A DNA stretch of 64,000 bases from Sclerurus mexicanus (taxonomy: Eukaryota; Chordata; Aves; Passeriformes; Furnariidae), in NCBI GenBank assembly GCA_013396755.1, contig VWZF01004881.1:708192-772191 (forward strand), given 5' to 3'. Under the pieces are notes generated by a model that was not told the origin of the DNA, searched no databases, and worked only from the letters and a program-made list of their open reading frames with translations. The position numbers and the translations under genes are program-made. Below, piece after piece: positions 12,144 through 25,122 of this stretch (the stretch's first letter is position 1; each line of letters opens with the position of its first letter).

Positions 12144-13852
12144 TTAAGTTTGGCCACACTTTCCCCATGACAAACATCTCTCTCCACACACTTCTCATTT
12201 TGAGCTTTCCAAAGCATTCCAGCAACGTGGCATCCAGAGACAGTCCAAGGACTGATCCCAGCCTGACTGGCACATGGGAGCAGAGCCTGGAGAGCCAGGG
12301 GAGGCTGAGAGAGGGAGCTCACCACAACACAGGGCAGAAACAAGTGCTTGGAACTGGAGGTGAAAAACAAAAGCAACATGGACCACAGAATAAAACTCTC
12401 CCTCTAAAAAAACCCAGCAAGGTAAAAGGCGGAAACCTAAATGAGAAAAAGAGCATCAAGAAAGTGTTGTGAGGTCACAGCACCACTCCAGGAGAGGTCT
12501 GGGAGAACACGCTGATGGGTCTGTGCTTCCAGAAAGGTCACCCTGCCCTTCTGGGCAGCCCCAGCACAGAAATCATCTGCACTGCGTGACAGCAGCTTCT
12601 CTAGGGGGCATCTTACCCCAAACTGATCGTGCCTGCAGGGGGTTCAACCCCAGCGAGGTGGATGAACCTCAGCCCTTAGGTCAGACTGCCCTGGCTTAGG
12701 CTCAGCCTGAGCCCAGGGGACATTCCCCAAGGCAGGTGCTGTGCAGAGCAGACAGCTCCGTGTGCTCTCCTGGTCCCCCACACTGGGGTGGGTGGGAGGT
12801 GACATTCACTACATGTTTGAGGGAGTCACTGCAGCCTCGGTTCCTGAGCCCTCACCTTCTCAGGCTGCCAAGCCCCAGTCATGCCCTCAAGTATCTGCTG
12901 ATTTCAAACCCAACACTTGGTTAACAAAAAAAAAGAGTAAAAGATGAAAGTGGCACATTTACACCACAGATTACATATTGCATTAATTTTCATAAAACGG
13001 CTTAAACACTTTTTTCTTAGAGAACACACTGACACTTCATCACTTAAAAACTGTTCACAATTTCTCTTTTCCTTATTAATTCATCTGCTTTGAGCCTCAT
13101 TTTAAAAAAAAAAGTTGTCCCTAGGCTCTTTTTGAGCAAAGTTGATGTCCATGAGCCCGAATCCACTGGGATGGAGACCCAGCAGAGATGGAAAGGAGGG
13201 ACACCACTCTGCTCCTGGCTTGCACCACACAAACCTTCTAGCTCTGACTCACTGCGGGTTCACAGACTGAGAGCAGGACCCCCAACACACAGGACTGCTG
13301 TAAGTAACTAATCTCAGATGAAATCCCACTAGGAAAGGCTCGTGTTCCCTTGCTGAATGAACTCCCACTTCTCTGACACCTTCTGGTAGGCACCAGACCC
13401 AGTGGATTTGCTTTGCTGGCAGAACAGGGGGGTGTGGAAGGCATGAAAAACAGAGCCAATACTACAGTGGTTTGGGGCTTTAAATACCCATCAGAATCTA
13501 TGCCGTGATTCATCACTATCCACACCTCGTGCCTTTGTGCATCAAGTGTGTTTATGGGAAAAAGTTGCCCTTTGGGATGTCTGTCTCGGCTTGATTTAAG
13601 GGAATGTATTTAATAAGTGGTTGCCAAAGTTTTTCAATTCTGCTTTTAATGTGGCACAGACCAATTTCAGAGTCCTGCTGATAAACCAGATGGGAGGGAC
13701 AGAGCAGAGTTTCTTTTTCCAAACTGCTTTTCAAACACCTTGTAGATGTTGATGGACAGAATGAGAATTTATGACAACATAAAATAAATCCACCCTTCCT
13801 ATAAAACTTGATTAGATTTATTGATTATATAACAAAAGCCTACAACGTGGCT

Positions 13853-14182
13853 TTAATAAGCTACAAATGACGTGTCCAGAATGAGGAGCATCCTCTTTAA
13901 AGTTGCCGGAAAGAATTCAACACCCTCCCTTTCTGAAATCTTTGTGACCCTGCTCAGACCAATGGGACTGAAAAGGCAAAACCAAGTCAGACCTTCAACA
14001 CACCCCAGTTTCCTAGTGGTTAATGGAATTGGGTGAACTGGCTTTAGGGGGTGCCCCAAGATAAATCCATACTGGGGGGTTAAAGAAAGAGGCATTCCCT
14101 GGATTTCAAATGCCTGACACAAACTGTCCACAAGAAATCCACAGGCAAAGACACATCCAGAGGATGGATTATAAATTAGCAC
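13853..14182 (-). other. Isolated minus-strand open frame of about 109 codons, not recognised
   Basis: The frame opens directly after a stop with GTG, has no ATG near its start and ends at 13853. The product has several Cys and hydrophobic stretches but no motif I can name. It is on the same strand as the protein-like block at 10.7-11.6 kb, with a CR1 copy between them. It may be chance or another retroelement remnant. Confidence 0.12.
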
Positions 14183-17100
14183 TGACTTTCAAGTGAGCTC
14201 AAGGAAAATCTTAGGGGGTTCTCAGAGAGCTTGAAAAGGGAAGAAGTTCTGTTTCCTGCCTAACTTGCCCACAGTGATTATGGATTCACCTCCAGAGGCT
14301 CTTTAGATACAGAAATGTTTAGGCTGGAAGACAAAGCAGACAGTGCTTACATTGGGAGCATATCCAAGCATCCCAGAGAAAAAAATTCCACCTTGGATCA
14401 GCCTGGGGTGCACTGAGACTGAATATCCAAGCACATGGTTTTGCATGAGACAGTACAAGATAGCAAAAAAAGAGAAGGAGGTACAGAGACAGTGATAAGA
14501 GCAGAACAGCAGAGCAGTCACCTTTAAGTATTACTTTCTCATCTCCCAAAACAAGCAGTTTAGAGGCACTAAATGTTAATTACAGCATTCCTGGCCAGAA
14601 TAAAACCTGGAGACAATAAGCAAGAGGAGAACAGGTCACATGAATGTCATCAGGAGAACAAGTACTTGGAAGAAGATTCTATAGCTGTTAAAATGGTAGA
14701 TCTCAGAACAGGAGAAAACTTGGCCAAGATGAAACAGCACATGGGGAGAAGAGGTGGCAAGAGAAGAGCAAGGAAATAGGAACTCCAGAAGCAATAAAGA
14801 AAACAAAAAAGTAAAACAACATTTGAAGTTCAATGTGTTTATACCACTCAATGAACCAGAATAGAGCAGTAGAAGATACTCTGGCTTTAGGCCAAGTTCC
14901 TAAAGAGCTGAATTAACCCTGGCCTAGTCAAGCTGGCCTGATCAATTAGCGTGTTGTGGGATGGTGAAGCCTTGCAGGGAGATCATCCCGCTGCCATTTG
15001 GCAGCTGGCACATCTGGCAGAACAGCCCTTCTGCCCTTCCCTGCTCCGCCAGGCACTGTGTGCTCTGGGGGCTGGACAACCCCCGGTGTAAAATAAGACA
15101 GGCAGGGTTTAAACATCACTCGCAAGTGCTTTGCAACAGTGACATCAATCACAGGAGACCCTGGAATGTTCTGTCAGCACCTTGGCAAAAGGAGAGCTCC
15201 CATTCAGGGCAGGGGTACGATTAACCAGAGCTCAGTGCTCCACAGCCTGAAGGGACAGGGGAACAAGATACACAGCAAGAACTGCTGCTTAACTACCTTT
15301 TTATTACTTTTTAATCACTTTTTTGAACGGGATAAGCAATCAAAAATGTGGCTTACAGATGGCTCTAGGTGGATTTCTGCTTGCCCTGCTCAGGAGTAAC
15401 AGGAAGACTTTAACGGCAGAGAGAATCAATCATTGCTGCGTCCCAGCACTGACATCCCACCAAGTGGAAGAACTGACAAAACTTAAATCGTCTCTTCTTC
15501 ACAGATGTCATTCTTTGCATTTTGTTTCCCCTCAGACTCCTCTGCTATTAAAAAGATGGCTCTGCTTGAGAGGAAGCAAATGGCACAAAGACACCTCCAT
15601 CCACAGGCCCTTGAAGGGCTGTCAGTGGTGGGAAGCAAAATAATCAGGAAAACCACCCCATGGAAAGTCGCCGCAGCAAAGCAATAAAAAGCTCCTGGAA
15701 GAGAGGGCTGGAACCTCAGTGAGCAGAGTGGCAGGTTAAGAAAAGCTTTGACAAAGATAATGCACAAATAAAAGGTGGAAGGTTTGGGGAGAGGCAGCAG
15801 TGGAAAAGAAAAACAGAACAATTTAGACCCAGCAGACTTCAGTGAGTGCTCCAAGGAGGAAGCGGGTCAGAAAAAGTGTCAAAACAGCTGCTGGAATAAC
15901 ACCCAAACTGGCAAGATTGGGCTAAAATCAACCTCCATCCAACACCAGATCTGCACCCTCTTCACCTTGTTCTAACCTCCATTTCATTGTAGTTGCCACT
16001 TTAGAGAAAGCAAAATAACACCCTCACAAAAGCAGGAATTCAACTGCTCTCACTGTCGTATTACCTCCCCCAGGAAGAGGAAATTAAGTTGTTTGTAACT
16101 TTACACCCGGCTGCAGTGTCTGTCGCAGGGCAGATATCACAGCCCTGAGAACAGCTCCCAGTAAAGCAATTCAGGTTCGATCCCATCCCCTGCTTTAGTC
16201 CAATCAAGTATTTCATTTTTTATATATTTATTTTATTAATGCCTAATTTCTCTTGTCACCACAGCCCTTCCAGGGGTATTAAGCAACTCCTGCAGCCAAT
16301 AAAGGCTCTCCCAGGATCCCAGCAACGGGATCCACATCTGGAGCACCACAGCTGGCACACTCCCAGTGCAGAGTGCTCCTGAACCTCCAGAGTACCCAGG
16401 AAATCAAAAATCGGGTTATTTACTGAGCATCAAAGTGTTGCCTCTGGAATACTTTCATTTTTAACATGGAAGGGGGCACATGGAGCTGAAATCCAAGTGT
16501 TATCTGCACTGCAATCCTACAATTCCAAAAATATTGGTGCCTTTGTTTCACTTCAAATACTGGAATTGTTGATATCCTGTATTTGCAATTAGAACTTGTT
16601 TACTCAGAATAAATCAGACATGCAAATATAACCATTCCTCACTAAACCTCTTTTTTATTTTAAGCTACTTTTCTGTTCAAGTGCTTTATTTTAGTTTTAA
16701 AATAACTTTTCAGTGCCTGAGATGTTTTTAGTTTTCCTTCTTGATTACTCTTGTTGGCTGCCAAGGGATGCTGTAACTCTAATTACATTGCAGATGAATT
16801 TAGTCTCTGTTGGGAACAGCAGATCATAATTTGGATTTTTTTTTTTTTACTTTTAGGAAAGTTTTATGAACCTCTGGAAAAAATATTTAGGCACTTCTCT
16901 TTCCAAGTTCTTTTCCTTAAAGTGACTGAGTCAATTACAACCAACTGAGTGGAAACATTTATATTGGAGGTAAACAGGGATAACAGCAGGGACTAAGGAA
17001 TGGGGAGATGCGTTTGGAAATAGCCAGAGAGGCTGTGGCAGGGCTGTTTATAACTCTGATTACTGCTTTAATAGCCTGGAGTCCTTTTCCATCCTTGTTA

Positions 17101-19520
17101 TTCAGCTGGAAGTTAAAGCCATGCTCAGTTCCCACCTATAAAGTCTAACTCAGGGACGACAATCAGGATTTGGCAAAGGGGAGCCCAAGCCCGGGAGCAT
17201 CATCCTGTCACCTGGGAGACGAGACCCTTCACCCCCTCTTCTATTATTTAAATCAACCTTCTCTAGGTGACACCACAAGGCCCTAATGAAGCTTCAAAGC
17301 TGTCCCTGATTTGGTTGGGTGGTGGCCCAAAAGCCCCCAGAGGTGCTTCCCAAGCTACATGATCCAACAGCTGTGCTTCCAGCCAAGCCTCGTGTCAGCC
17401 CCACCAGCCCCCAGTCCCTGGTCAGAGCACCTGATGCCCTGGGGGTGGGTTTGGGGGGGACTCTCCCCTGCACAGGAAGCTCTCACTGAAAAGCACAGAT
17501 GGAATTTCCTTGGAATGCTGGAGAGCGGAGTTCAGTTCTTCATAACTCAGGTTTTATGAATTTTACTGACACAAACTACCCTCTGCTCCCTAAAACTGTC
17601 TGACCTTTGAGAGCCAGGGATTAAATCCTACAAAACCACCAGGTGAGGGATGAAGAAAACTCATGTCCCTTGTAGAGGCTGGGCTTCTGCTAAAGGTCCC
17701 AGTTGTGTCCCTGTCCTTAAGAGCCTGGCTCAGCTCGAGTGATCCCTACACCTGCTCTCAGCCTGTTCTACACAACTCCATTCCTCCCTCCCTCATGTTG
17801 AGAGCACTTCTGCTTTCCCTTCTAAGCTGGCACTATTATGTTCTGTCTCATAATGAGACATTTTGCTGGTGCTCCTTATTTGGGTGTCCTGACAAGACAG
17901 GATTTGCTCTTTCATACATATAAACTGGGTGAAAATCAGCTTTAAACTGTTTGACTTTTAAGGCTACTTCCATTAAGCTCCACTGAATCAAACCCAAGTT
18001 GCTCATCTCTCCTCTTACTCCCATCTGCTTCCCAACATTGCAGAGAACATTACCTGGAGTTTCCTAGTGAAAAAAATAATTATTGCTGCTCTGAAATAGC
18101 TCAGACTGGTGTGAGAGGGACTGACAGTGTTGAAAGGACCATTGCACTGCACACTCCTAGGAAAAGCAGTCTGGAGAAAAGGTGGTTTTGAAAGAAATAT
18201 CATTTTATGCTTGTGTGAAATAGTAGAAATTAACCCCCCAACACAGCTCTTTGAGGGCCACAGTCCAGCCCAGAATCCACATTTTACACACCTACAGTGT
18301 TTGCAACACATTGTTATTCCTCCAGTCATCATGTGCTGCTCAGCTGTGAAACTGCACAAGATACAGAAAGAAGTCAGATCTGGAAAGACTCAGGAAACGT
18401 GATAAATTTGTACATTAATAACCAACTTGTCCAAAAGAATTTCCAAAGTTCAGCTGAAATGAAAAGGAAAATACCACGGATACCCAATTCTAATCCTCTT
18501 TCATTATGATTTCTCCCTTCCAAGGGGTCTAAAGGACAAGTTGTGCCCATGGGACAGGAGGGAAGGGGACACGACCAGGGCTGGCACACAGCCCTGGGAT
18601 TTGGGAAACACCCACCAAGCTGGGGCTCAGCCCCTGCCTGGAGAAAGGGGTCTCCACACGGTCAAGAGCAGCCAAAAAAGCCAATAAACAATGTTTTCCA
18701 GGCACACACAGAGGGTGGGCGAGAGCAAGTGTTGTTGTGCCCCCTCTCCCAGGGGACAGAGACCCCCAGCACCCCCTCAGTGCTGCACAAATATATTTGA
18801 GGACGCTGCCATGGTTTCATTTGCTCAGTAACCACAACCCTGTCCTTCCAAGTCTCTCCCACATCACCCCTCTTCTCCCTGCTTTCTCCATCCAAATGAG
18901 CTCCAGTGCAAATGAGGCACCTGGGAAGTCCCACCACCTGGAAAATCCAGAGCATCATTCCCTCATCCTGCAGGCAGTAAAAGGGACAGCAGAAACCTCT
19001 CCCTGCAAACCCACTGCTTTGTTGATGCTTTGGGTTCGAGCAAGTCTAATAAACACCCCTTTATTTTTTTTTAAGGGCCACCTCTAATTGTGTACCACTA
19101 ATTTGCCATCCAAAAATCAATTGCAGGTGCAGATAACACTCAGCTGCCTAATTAATTGAGGAGTCTCACAAATCAAGATGTCCAAGCACTTACAGCTTCT
19201 CTGCCTCTTAATTTCGCACACAGACAGAAAAAGGTGGAGTTTCAGGTTTTGTTTCATTTTTAGCACAAGGCTTATATGAAAACCAGCAAGCACAGAGTCC
19301 CCCACGTGGTCACAAACTTCTTGGGGCTCTTGGGGTTGGGAAATAACACACTAATAACATGCTGAGGGTTGCACTCTCTGCATCCAGAGCTCCCACTGAT
19401 ACTTTTATCACACCCCCTCTGTGATAAAACACCATTTAGGCCAAAATAAAAAAAGCACAACCTCTTCTGAAAGTGCCTGCACACTTCTGCAGGCACACAC
19501 TTGCCTCCAGGGTGACGCAG

Positions 19521-19550
19521 CACCATGACATGTGTCACCATGACATGTGT
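19521..19550 (+). repeat. 15-bp tandem duplication
   Basis: CACCATGACATGTGT occurs twice in direct succession, and ACATGT within each unit is palindromic. Confidence 0.85.
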
Positions 19551-19659
19551 CACACAGGCTATTTTATGGCTCCCAAGAAGCAAGGCTGAGAGTGAGGCAG
19601 AGGCTGGGGGGAAGAAACAGGCAGGCACAGGGTTGGCAGCAGCAAAAACATCAGGAAAA

Positions 19660-19832
19660 AGCATGGGCAGGTCCTGGCACAGGGTGCCCAGAGAAGCTGT
19701 GGCTGCCCTTGGATCCCTGGGAGTGTCCAAGGCCAGGTTGGAGCACCCTGGGCTGGTGGGAGGTGTCCCTGCCCAGGGCAGGGGTGGAGCTGGATGGGCT
19801 TTAGGGTTCCACCATTCTGTAATCCTTTGCTT
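19660..19832 (+). mobile_element. CR1 3' fragment
   Basis: TCCTGGCACAGGGTGCCCAG through GGTGTCCCTGCCCAGGGCAG to a decayed CCATTCTGTAATCC end, in sense orientation. Confidence 0.9.
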
Positions 19833-22800
19833 CTGGGATAACAGCCCTAAAACACACACAGGAAGCCACTGACAAGCATGAAACCCCCCCACTGTGGACA
19901 CAAGTTTGGCTTTTTATGCTGTTTCCAAGGCATAAAGTCATAAAATGACCTTCCCGAAGTGGAAGGGACCCCCTGGTAGTGCCCCACCATTATGACAGCC
20001 CCAAGCCCAGCTCTCCAGCCCTGCTAAAGAGGACACAAAGTCCCAGGACAGTGGACACAGCAGCACAATATCCCAAGCACGTGGGCAGGTTCATGCTCAG
20101 AGTAGCCCATAAACCACATCTAATTATTGTGCAGAACTCCTCACATGGTCCCAGCCCCAGGACAAAGCCCCCTCTGCACCCTCCCCACCAGCCAAGGTCA
20201 CAGCCAAGGGCAGGGCTCTCCCAGATGTGCTCCTCTTCATTTTTCCAGGGAATCGGTGGCCCAGCCCCGAATTTCCCGGAGTTTTGGGTCTGTCTGCAGC
20301 ACCACATTGCCATCTGCTGTCCCTGCTTCCCTGCAGCATCCCCAAACCCGCGTGGAACACGCAATGACAGCCAGCATGGGATGCACGGAGCTGCTCCAAA
20401 TGCAAACAGGTCCCCGAGCCATCAGCTTCCAAATGGGATTTAACCTTTTAATTAATTAGTTAAGAAACACGAGAGATGAGTTGGTGTGGTGGGGTGACCC
20501 TGGACACACAGTGCCCACCAAAGCCACTCCCTTCTGCCCTCCTCAGCTGGGCAGGGGGGAGAAAATCCAAGGAAGGGCTTGGGGGCTGGGAAGAGGACAG
20601 AGATCACTCAGCTGTCACTGTCACAGGCAGAACAGGCTCCACTTGGGGACACTTATTACCAATAAATCAGAGTAAGGAGAAATTAAGCTACATCTTATAA
20701 ACACCTTCCCACCCATCCCTGCCTCCTTCCCAGGATCAGCTCCACTCCCAGGGGGAGAGGGGGGACAGGGAATGGGGGCTGCAGTCACTTCATCACTCAG
20801 CGTCCCTGCTGCTCCTTCCACCTCAGGCTTTGGACTCCTCATACTCATCCCTGCTTCGGTGTGGGCTGCTCTTCCCAGGGGTCCTGCAGGATCCCACAGG
20901 CTCACAGCCTCCTGCACACATCCCCCTGCCCTGGGATGGGGCCTCCACAAGCTGCAGAGGAGTCTCTGCTCCTCCATGGAAGTCACCCTTGTAGCCCCCC
21001 CAACTACCAAATCCTTGCCACCCAACCCAAGACACCTTGGAGGACACAGCTGGATGGAGCATCACAGGAACTAACCTTGGCACACTGGGATGGTGGTGAG
21101 CACAGGTAGCACTTAGTCCTCAACAATAACTCCCATCTCTGCAGCCAATAACACCTTGTTTTATCAGCCACACACACAGCACCATTTTTAACCTGGTCCC
21201 TGAAATGCTACACCACATTATCGGCAGTAGATTCAACCTTGTGCTTAAATTCTGCAGGAAACCTCAGCCATCTCCTTGTGCAAACAGCCCCTGGCTTGGC
21301 CCAAGGTTTTTCCAAAGAACTTGCAGAAAGGTGTCCGTTTGTTCCTGTTTTAAGTGGTGGCTTTGGGATGAAGCCAGGCAGGCTCAGGGCATGGAACTTG
21401 GGTCTTAATGATGGTGAGAAATGAGAATACTCTTTTCCAGAAAGTTCCCTGGGCATGCAAAGTGAAAAAGTAAACCTGGTCAAGGGGGCTCCTTCCTCTG
21501 CAGCCAGGAACACCGACAGGAACATGGAAAACAAGGCACGAGGCTGTTCCTTACTAGTTCTCCCTGGCCTAGCTTGTGCTCCTGCTTTCTATCCATTAAT
21601 CCTCTTTGCAGCACAAGCTCAGGAGGGAGCAAACAGATGGACAATGACTTATCATTGGAGAGACTTGGATCAGCAACTTAGAAATTCAGATTTCTCCAGG
21701 AAAAGCAAGTTAGTCATCCAAACAAATAGATATGCCCTGGGGGGAAGAAAAAATCTGGATAGCAATAGAGCTAAAATAAAACCTTAAGAAAAGTAGAGGC
21801 TCTGAGGATGAGAACTAGATGGAAAGTGAATATAAAGAGAAAAGAGCCACAGCAACACAAAGCACAGACAGCTCTGCTAAATGCTCATTTCTTGTGTGGC
21901 TGCATTTATAACACGAGGACAGAAAGCTTGAACTTAAAAGCACTGAGGGTATTTGTCTTTGTAACATCCAGGCCCATATATTTGTGTTTTCCCCAGCATT
22001 TTAATATTTCCTGGCCCCAAATTGTGCAGAGGAGAAATGGGGCTTGTCAAGCTCCCAGCTGTGCATCAGCAGCTGGATGGGATGTTCAGGATCTACTATG
22101 GATCAGGGTTTAAGATTAAAATTATTGGAGAAGGAGGTCACAGAGTGGGTTCTCTTAGGCAATAAATAGCTTTTCTGAAGTAATCTCTTTGAAATTTTCC
22201 AGAGGAAGCCTCCCTGCCAGGGCAGGAGATGGTGGGATGATCTCACCATCTCTCACGTTGGGGGTGTGTGGTTACCTTGGGTTTCCATCACAGATCCCAC
22301 AGAGCTGGAAACAGCACAGGCACAGCAGGGTGTTCTCCCAGACCCCACTGCTTCCCACCTGCCCACAAATCCCATGCCAGATCCACAGATGCAAAACCTG
22401 GGGAGTAGGAGGCTGTCATCTCATTCAGCAAGAGGACACGGGGATGGAGGGATGAGGGATTGGTGGCATTTACCCTTCACAGAAGGCAGGAGAGGAGGAA
22501 AGAGGCACAGAGCATTAAGGATTGTCTCCAGGAGCCCATCAGACATCGGGATTACACTTGGCAGTCAAAGGCTGTTAAACCAGTCCCTGCCCTGTTTCCA
22601 CCTCCTTGGGAGACAAAAAAGGATGAGCTACTTATTACTCTGGCTGCTGCTTCCCACTCCTGCCTGGGAGACACTCCCCAACCCAAAAGCCACACCAGGA
22701 GCATGAAAGCAGGAAGGCTCTAAACACTTATTCTCACATATGGAAGCTGAGATGATTGTTATTATTGCCAACCATTGTTTTCATAAACACATCAATTTCA

Positions 22801-25111
22801 GTGACACAAAAGGTGCCAAAATAGATCAAACTTTTTTCAAACACAACCCACAGCCTGTTTTGGCCTGATGGATTCAGCCTTTCTCCATCAATAAGAGTTC
22901 GGCATTTTTAAAATCTTGTAGATTTGTCTACCTAAGGATTTTAGGTGTTTGAGCAAGAGACACCAGAAGAGGCTGCACAGGTGAGGGAACCCCACACTCC
23001 TGTCCTAAACACAAAGATCCTGACAGTCCAGCCTGGTTCCACCAACACTTTATTCCCTCCCAATGCCACGGAGCCGTGCTGGGCAATGAAGGAGCAGAGA
23101 TCCCCCCCTCACCCTGCAGAGAGGTTGGAGCCTCCACTTCCAGCTGTGCCAGCCATGGCAAAACTGCTGGGAATTCAGTGTTCCCTCCAGTCACTGCCAC
23201 AGGCCAAAGGGAAGTCCCAACCCATCAGCTCCCTTCTCCCCAGGTATTATCCAGGAGAAGCAGAACTAATTAAATAGCAGCCAATTCTTCAGCATGAGGG
23301 AGATTGGGAAAAATCACCTCATCCCACCAACTGCCCATGCAGGACCTGAAGAGCAGAGTCAGAAACCCACCAGCCTGGAGACATTTCCTCCTCCAGTTTA
23401 GCTTTCAATGGGAGAGCAGAGGATGGATTGCTGAGCACCAGGAGCCAACAGAGCTGTGCACATTGAGGGACTCATAAAGGCACTGACCCACATAATTCAC
23501 ATTTTATGGGACAGTGGGGAAACTGCTGAGAGAGCTCTTTCACAGCTCTGCTGATCACACTGTCTGGGGGAAAGGGAAGGACGTGCCACAAAGAGCCACT
23601 TGCAGCTGCATCCCTGGGACAGTTTGAGCCACTGTTTAGAGCAGGGAATGGCAGCTGGACCACTGGGCTCTCTGGTGGTCATGGTCAGACCTTTCTGTGC
23701 TCTACAGCCACCTTGAAAACGCTCTCAAGGCAGTAGAGTATCGCTAGGCTAAGACAACACATTTAAACTGAGCTTCCCCATGCAATTAGGTGCTCCCATG
23801 TCAGGAGTTCATAGGAAGTTCCCCCTGTGGCATCCATTCCCTCTGGTTTAGGTGTCCTATCCAAGCAGGGAAAGAGGGGCAGGCACAGCAAGCCTTGGGC
23901 TGCCATCCCACCCAGCAGCCTCCAAAAGCAGTTTGAGGAACATCAGCCTCCATCCCCTGCATCAGAACCCTCCAGCCCATGGCTTGGGATGTCACTGGTA
24001 CATGTAAAAGTTGTGGGAAAATGAACTATGGAGCTTCCAACAGCGGGGAAGAGAGTTGGGTTCATCCTCTTCCAGGCAGTCCATGGCTCTACCAGAGCCC
24101 ACCAGCCCTGCAGAGACCTTCCAAAGCTCCAGGGATAAACCCCTAGAGATGCTCCGAAGGCTCTGGTGGTTGATAAGGTGGTATCTGGACTCGAGGTTTC
24201 TCAGTAACCTCCTCACACCACCCACTCAGGTCAGTCCCTTTTGAAGCACAGTCACCCTGTACTCCAAGCACTGATCCCCGAGGCACTGGAGGCAGATGAA
24301 TCCCTGGGTATTTTATTATTCTATTTGGGGGATTTTGAGAGGGAAAAACAACCACCACCTCAACTGTTGTAAGTGACCCCAGAAGAAACCCTTGTAATTG
24401 TCACCTTGACCTGAATGTTACTAACATTGATTTTCAAGAGCTGTGATTTCCACAGCAGAGATACTGAAAGCTTTGAGATGTCTTGTCAGGTTTAACAAGA
24501 ACTTTTATTTTATGTCAAAAAACTTACTAAGGACTCAGAAATGTGTAAACTTCATTTCTCTGTTTTTTCCCATTCCCAAGATCTCCTGCAGTTCCAGCTC
24601 TGAGCTGCCTCACTCACTGAAGACAAAATCTTCTGGACAGGCTGATAAGAGTTTTATCCAGCAAGAAATGTTCACCAGCACCAGGAAGGCTTTGAATCTA
24701 AATTACTGAGTTTGTGTTTATAAAGCTGTCCTCCACAACCCCAATCTCATACCTCTAAAGCCAATTTACTGCCCTGTTATGCAGCTGAATAAAAAAAATG
24801 AAGAGGGAGCAACAGTCAAAGTGAAAAAATAACAATTTAGTGCACATAAAATGATTGTATTATCCTGGCACTTTATCAACTCTTTAAAATGAAAAAGAGG
24901 CAGAGACAGGTACCTTTATTGACTGGGTGGGTGTCCTTTCAATACCAAACTGATGAAGAAGCACATTAAGCCAGCCACAGATTCAGGAATGGCCTATGGT
25001 TTGGGAAATGGTTATGGAGCAGAGGAAGTTTACTTGGATAACTAGAAGTGTGACAATAATATTCCCATGAAATAGAGTATTACTCATCTGAGTCCCAGTC
25101 CTATTAAAAGC

Positions 25112-25122
25112 ACCCCCCCCCC
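25112..25122 (+). repeat. Short poly-C tract
   Basis: About ten consecutive C within the gene-poor flank. Confidence 0.8.

Noticed and set aside
19272..19901. 209-codon minus-strand frame
   Set aside because: Much of it reads through a CR1 fragment in antisense; phrases repeat in other CR1-derived frames in the window.
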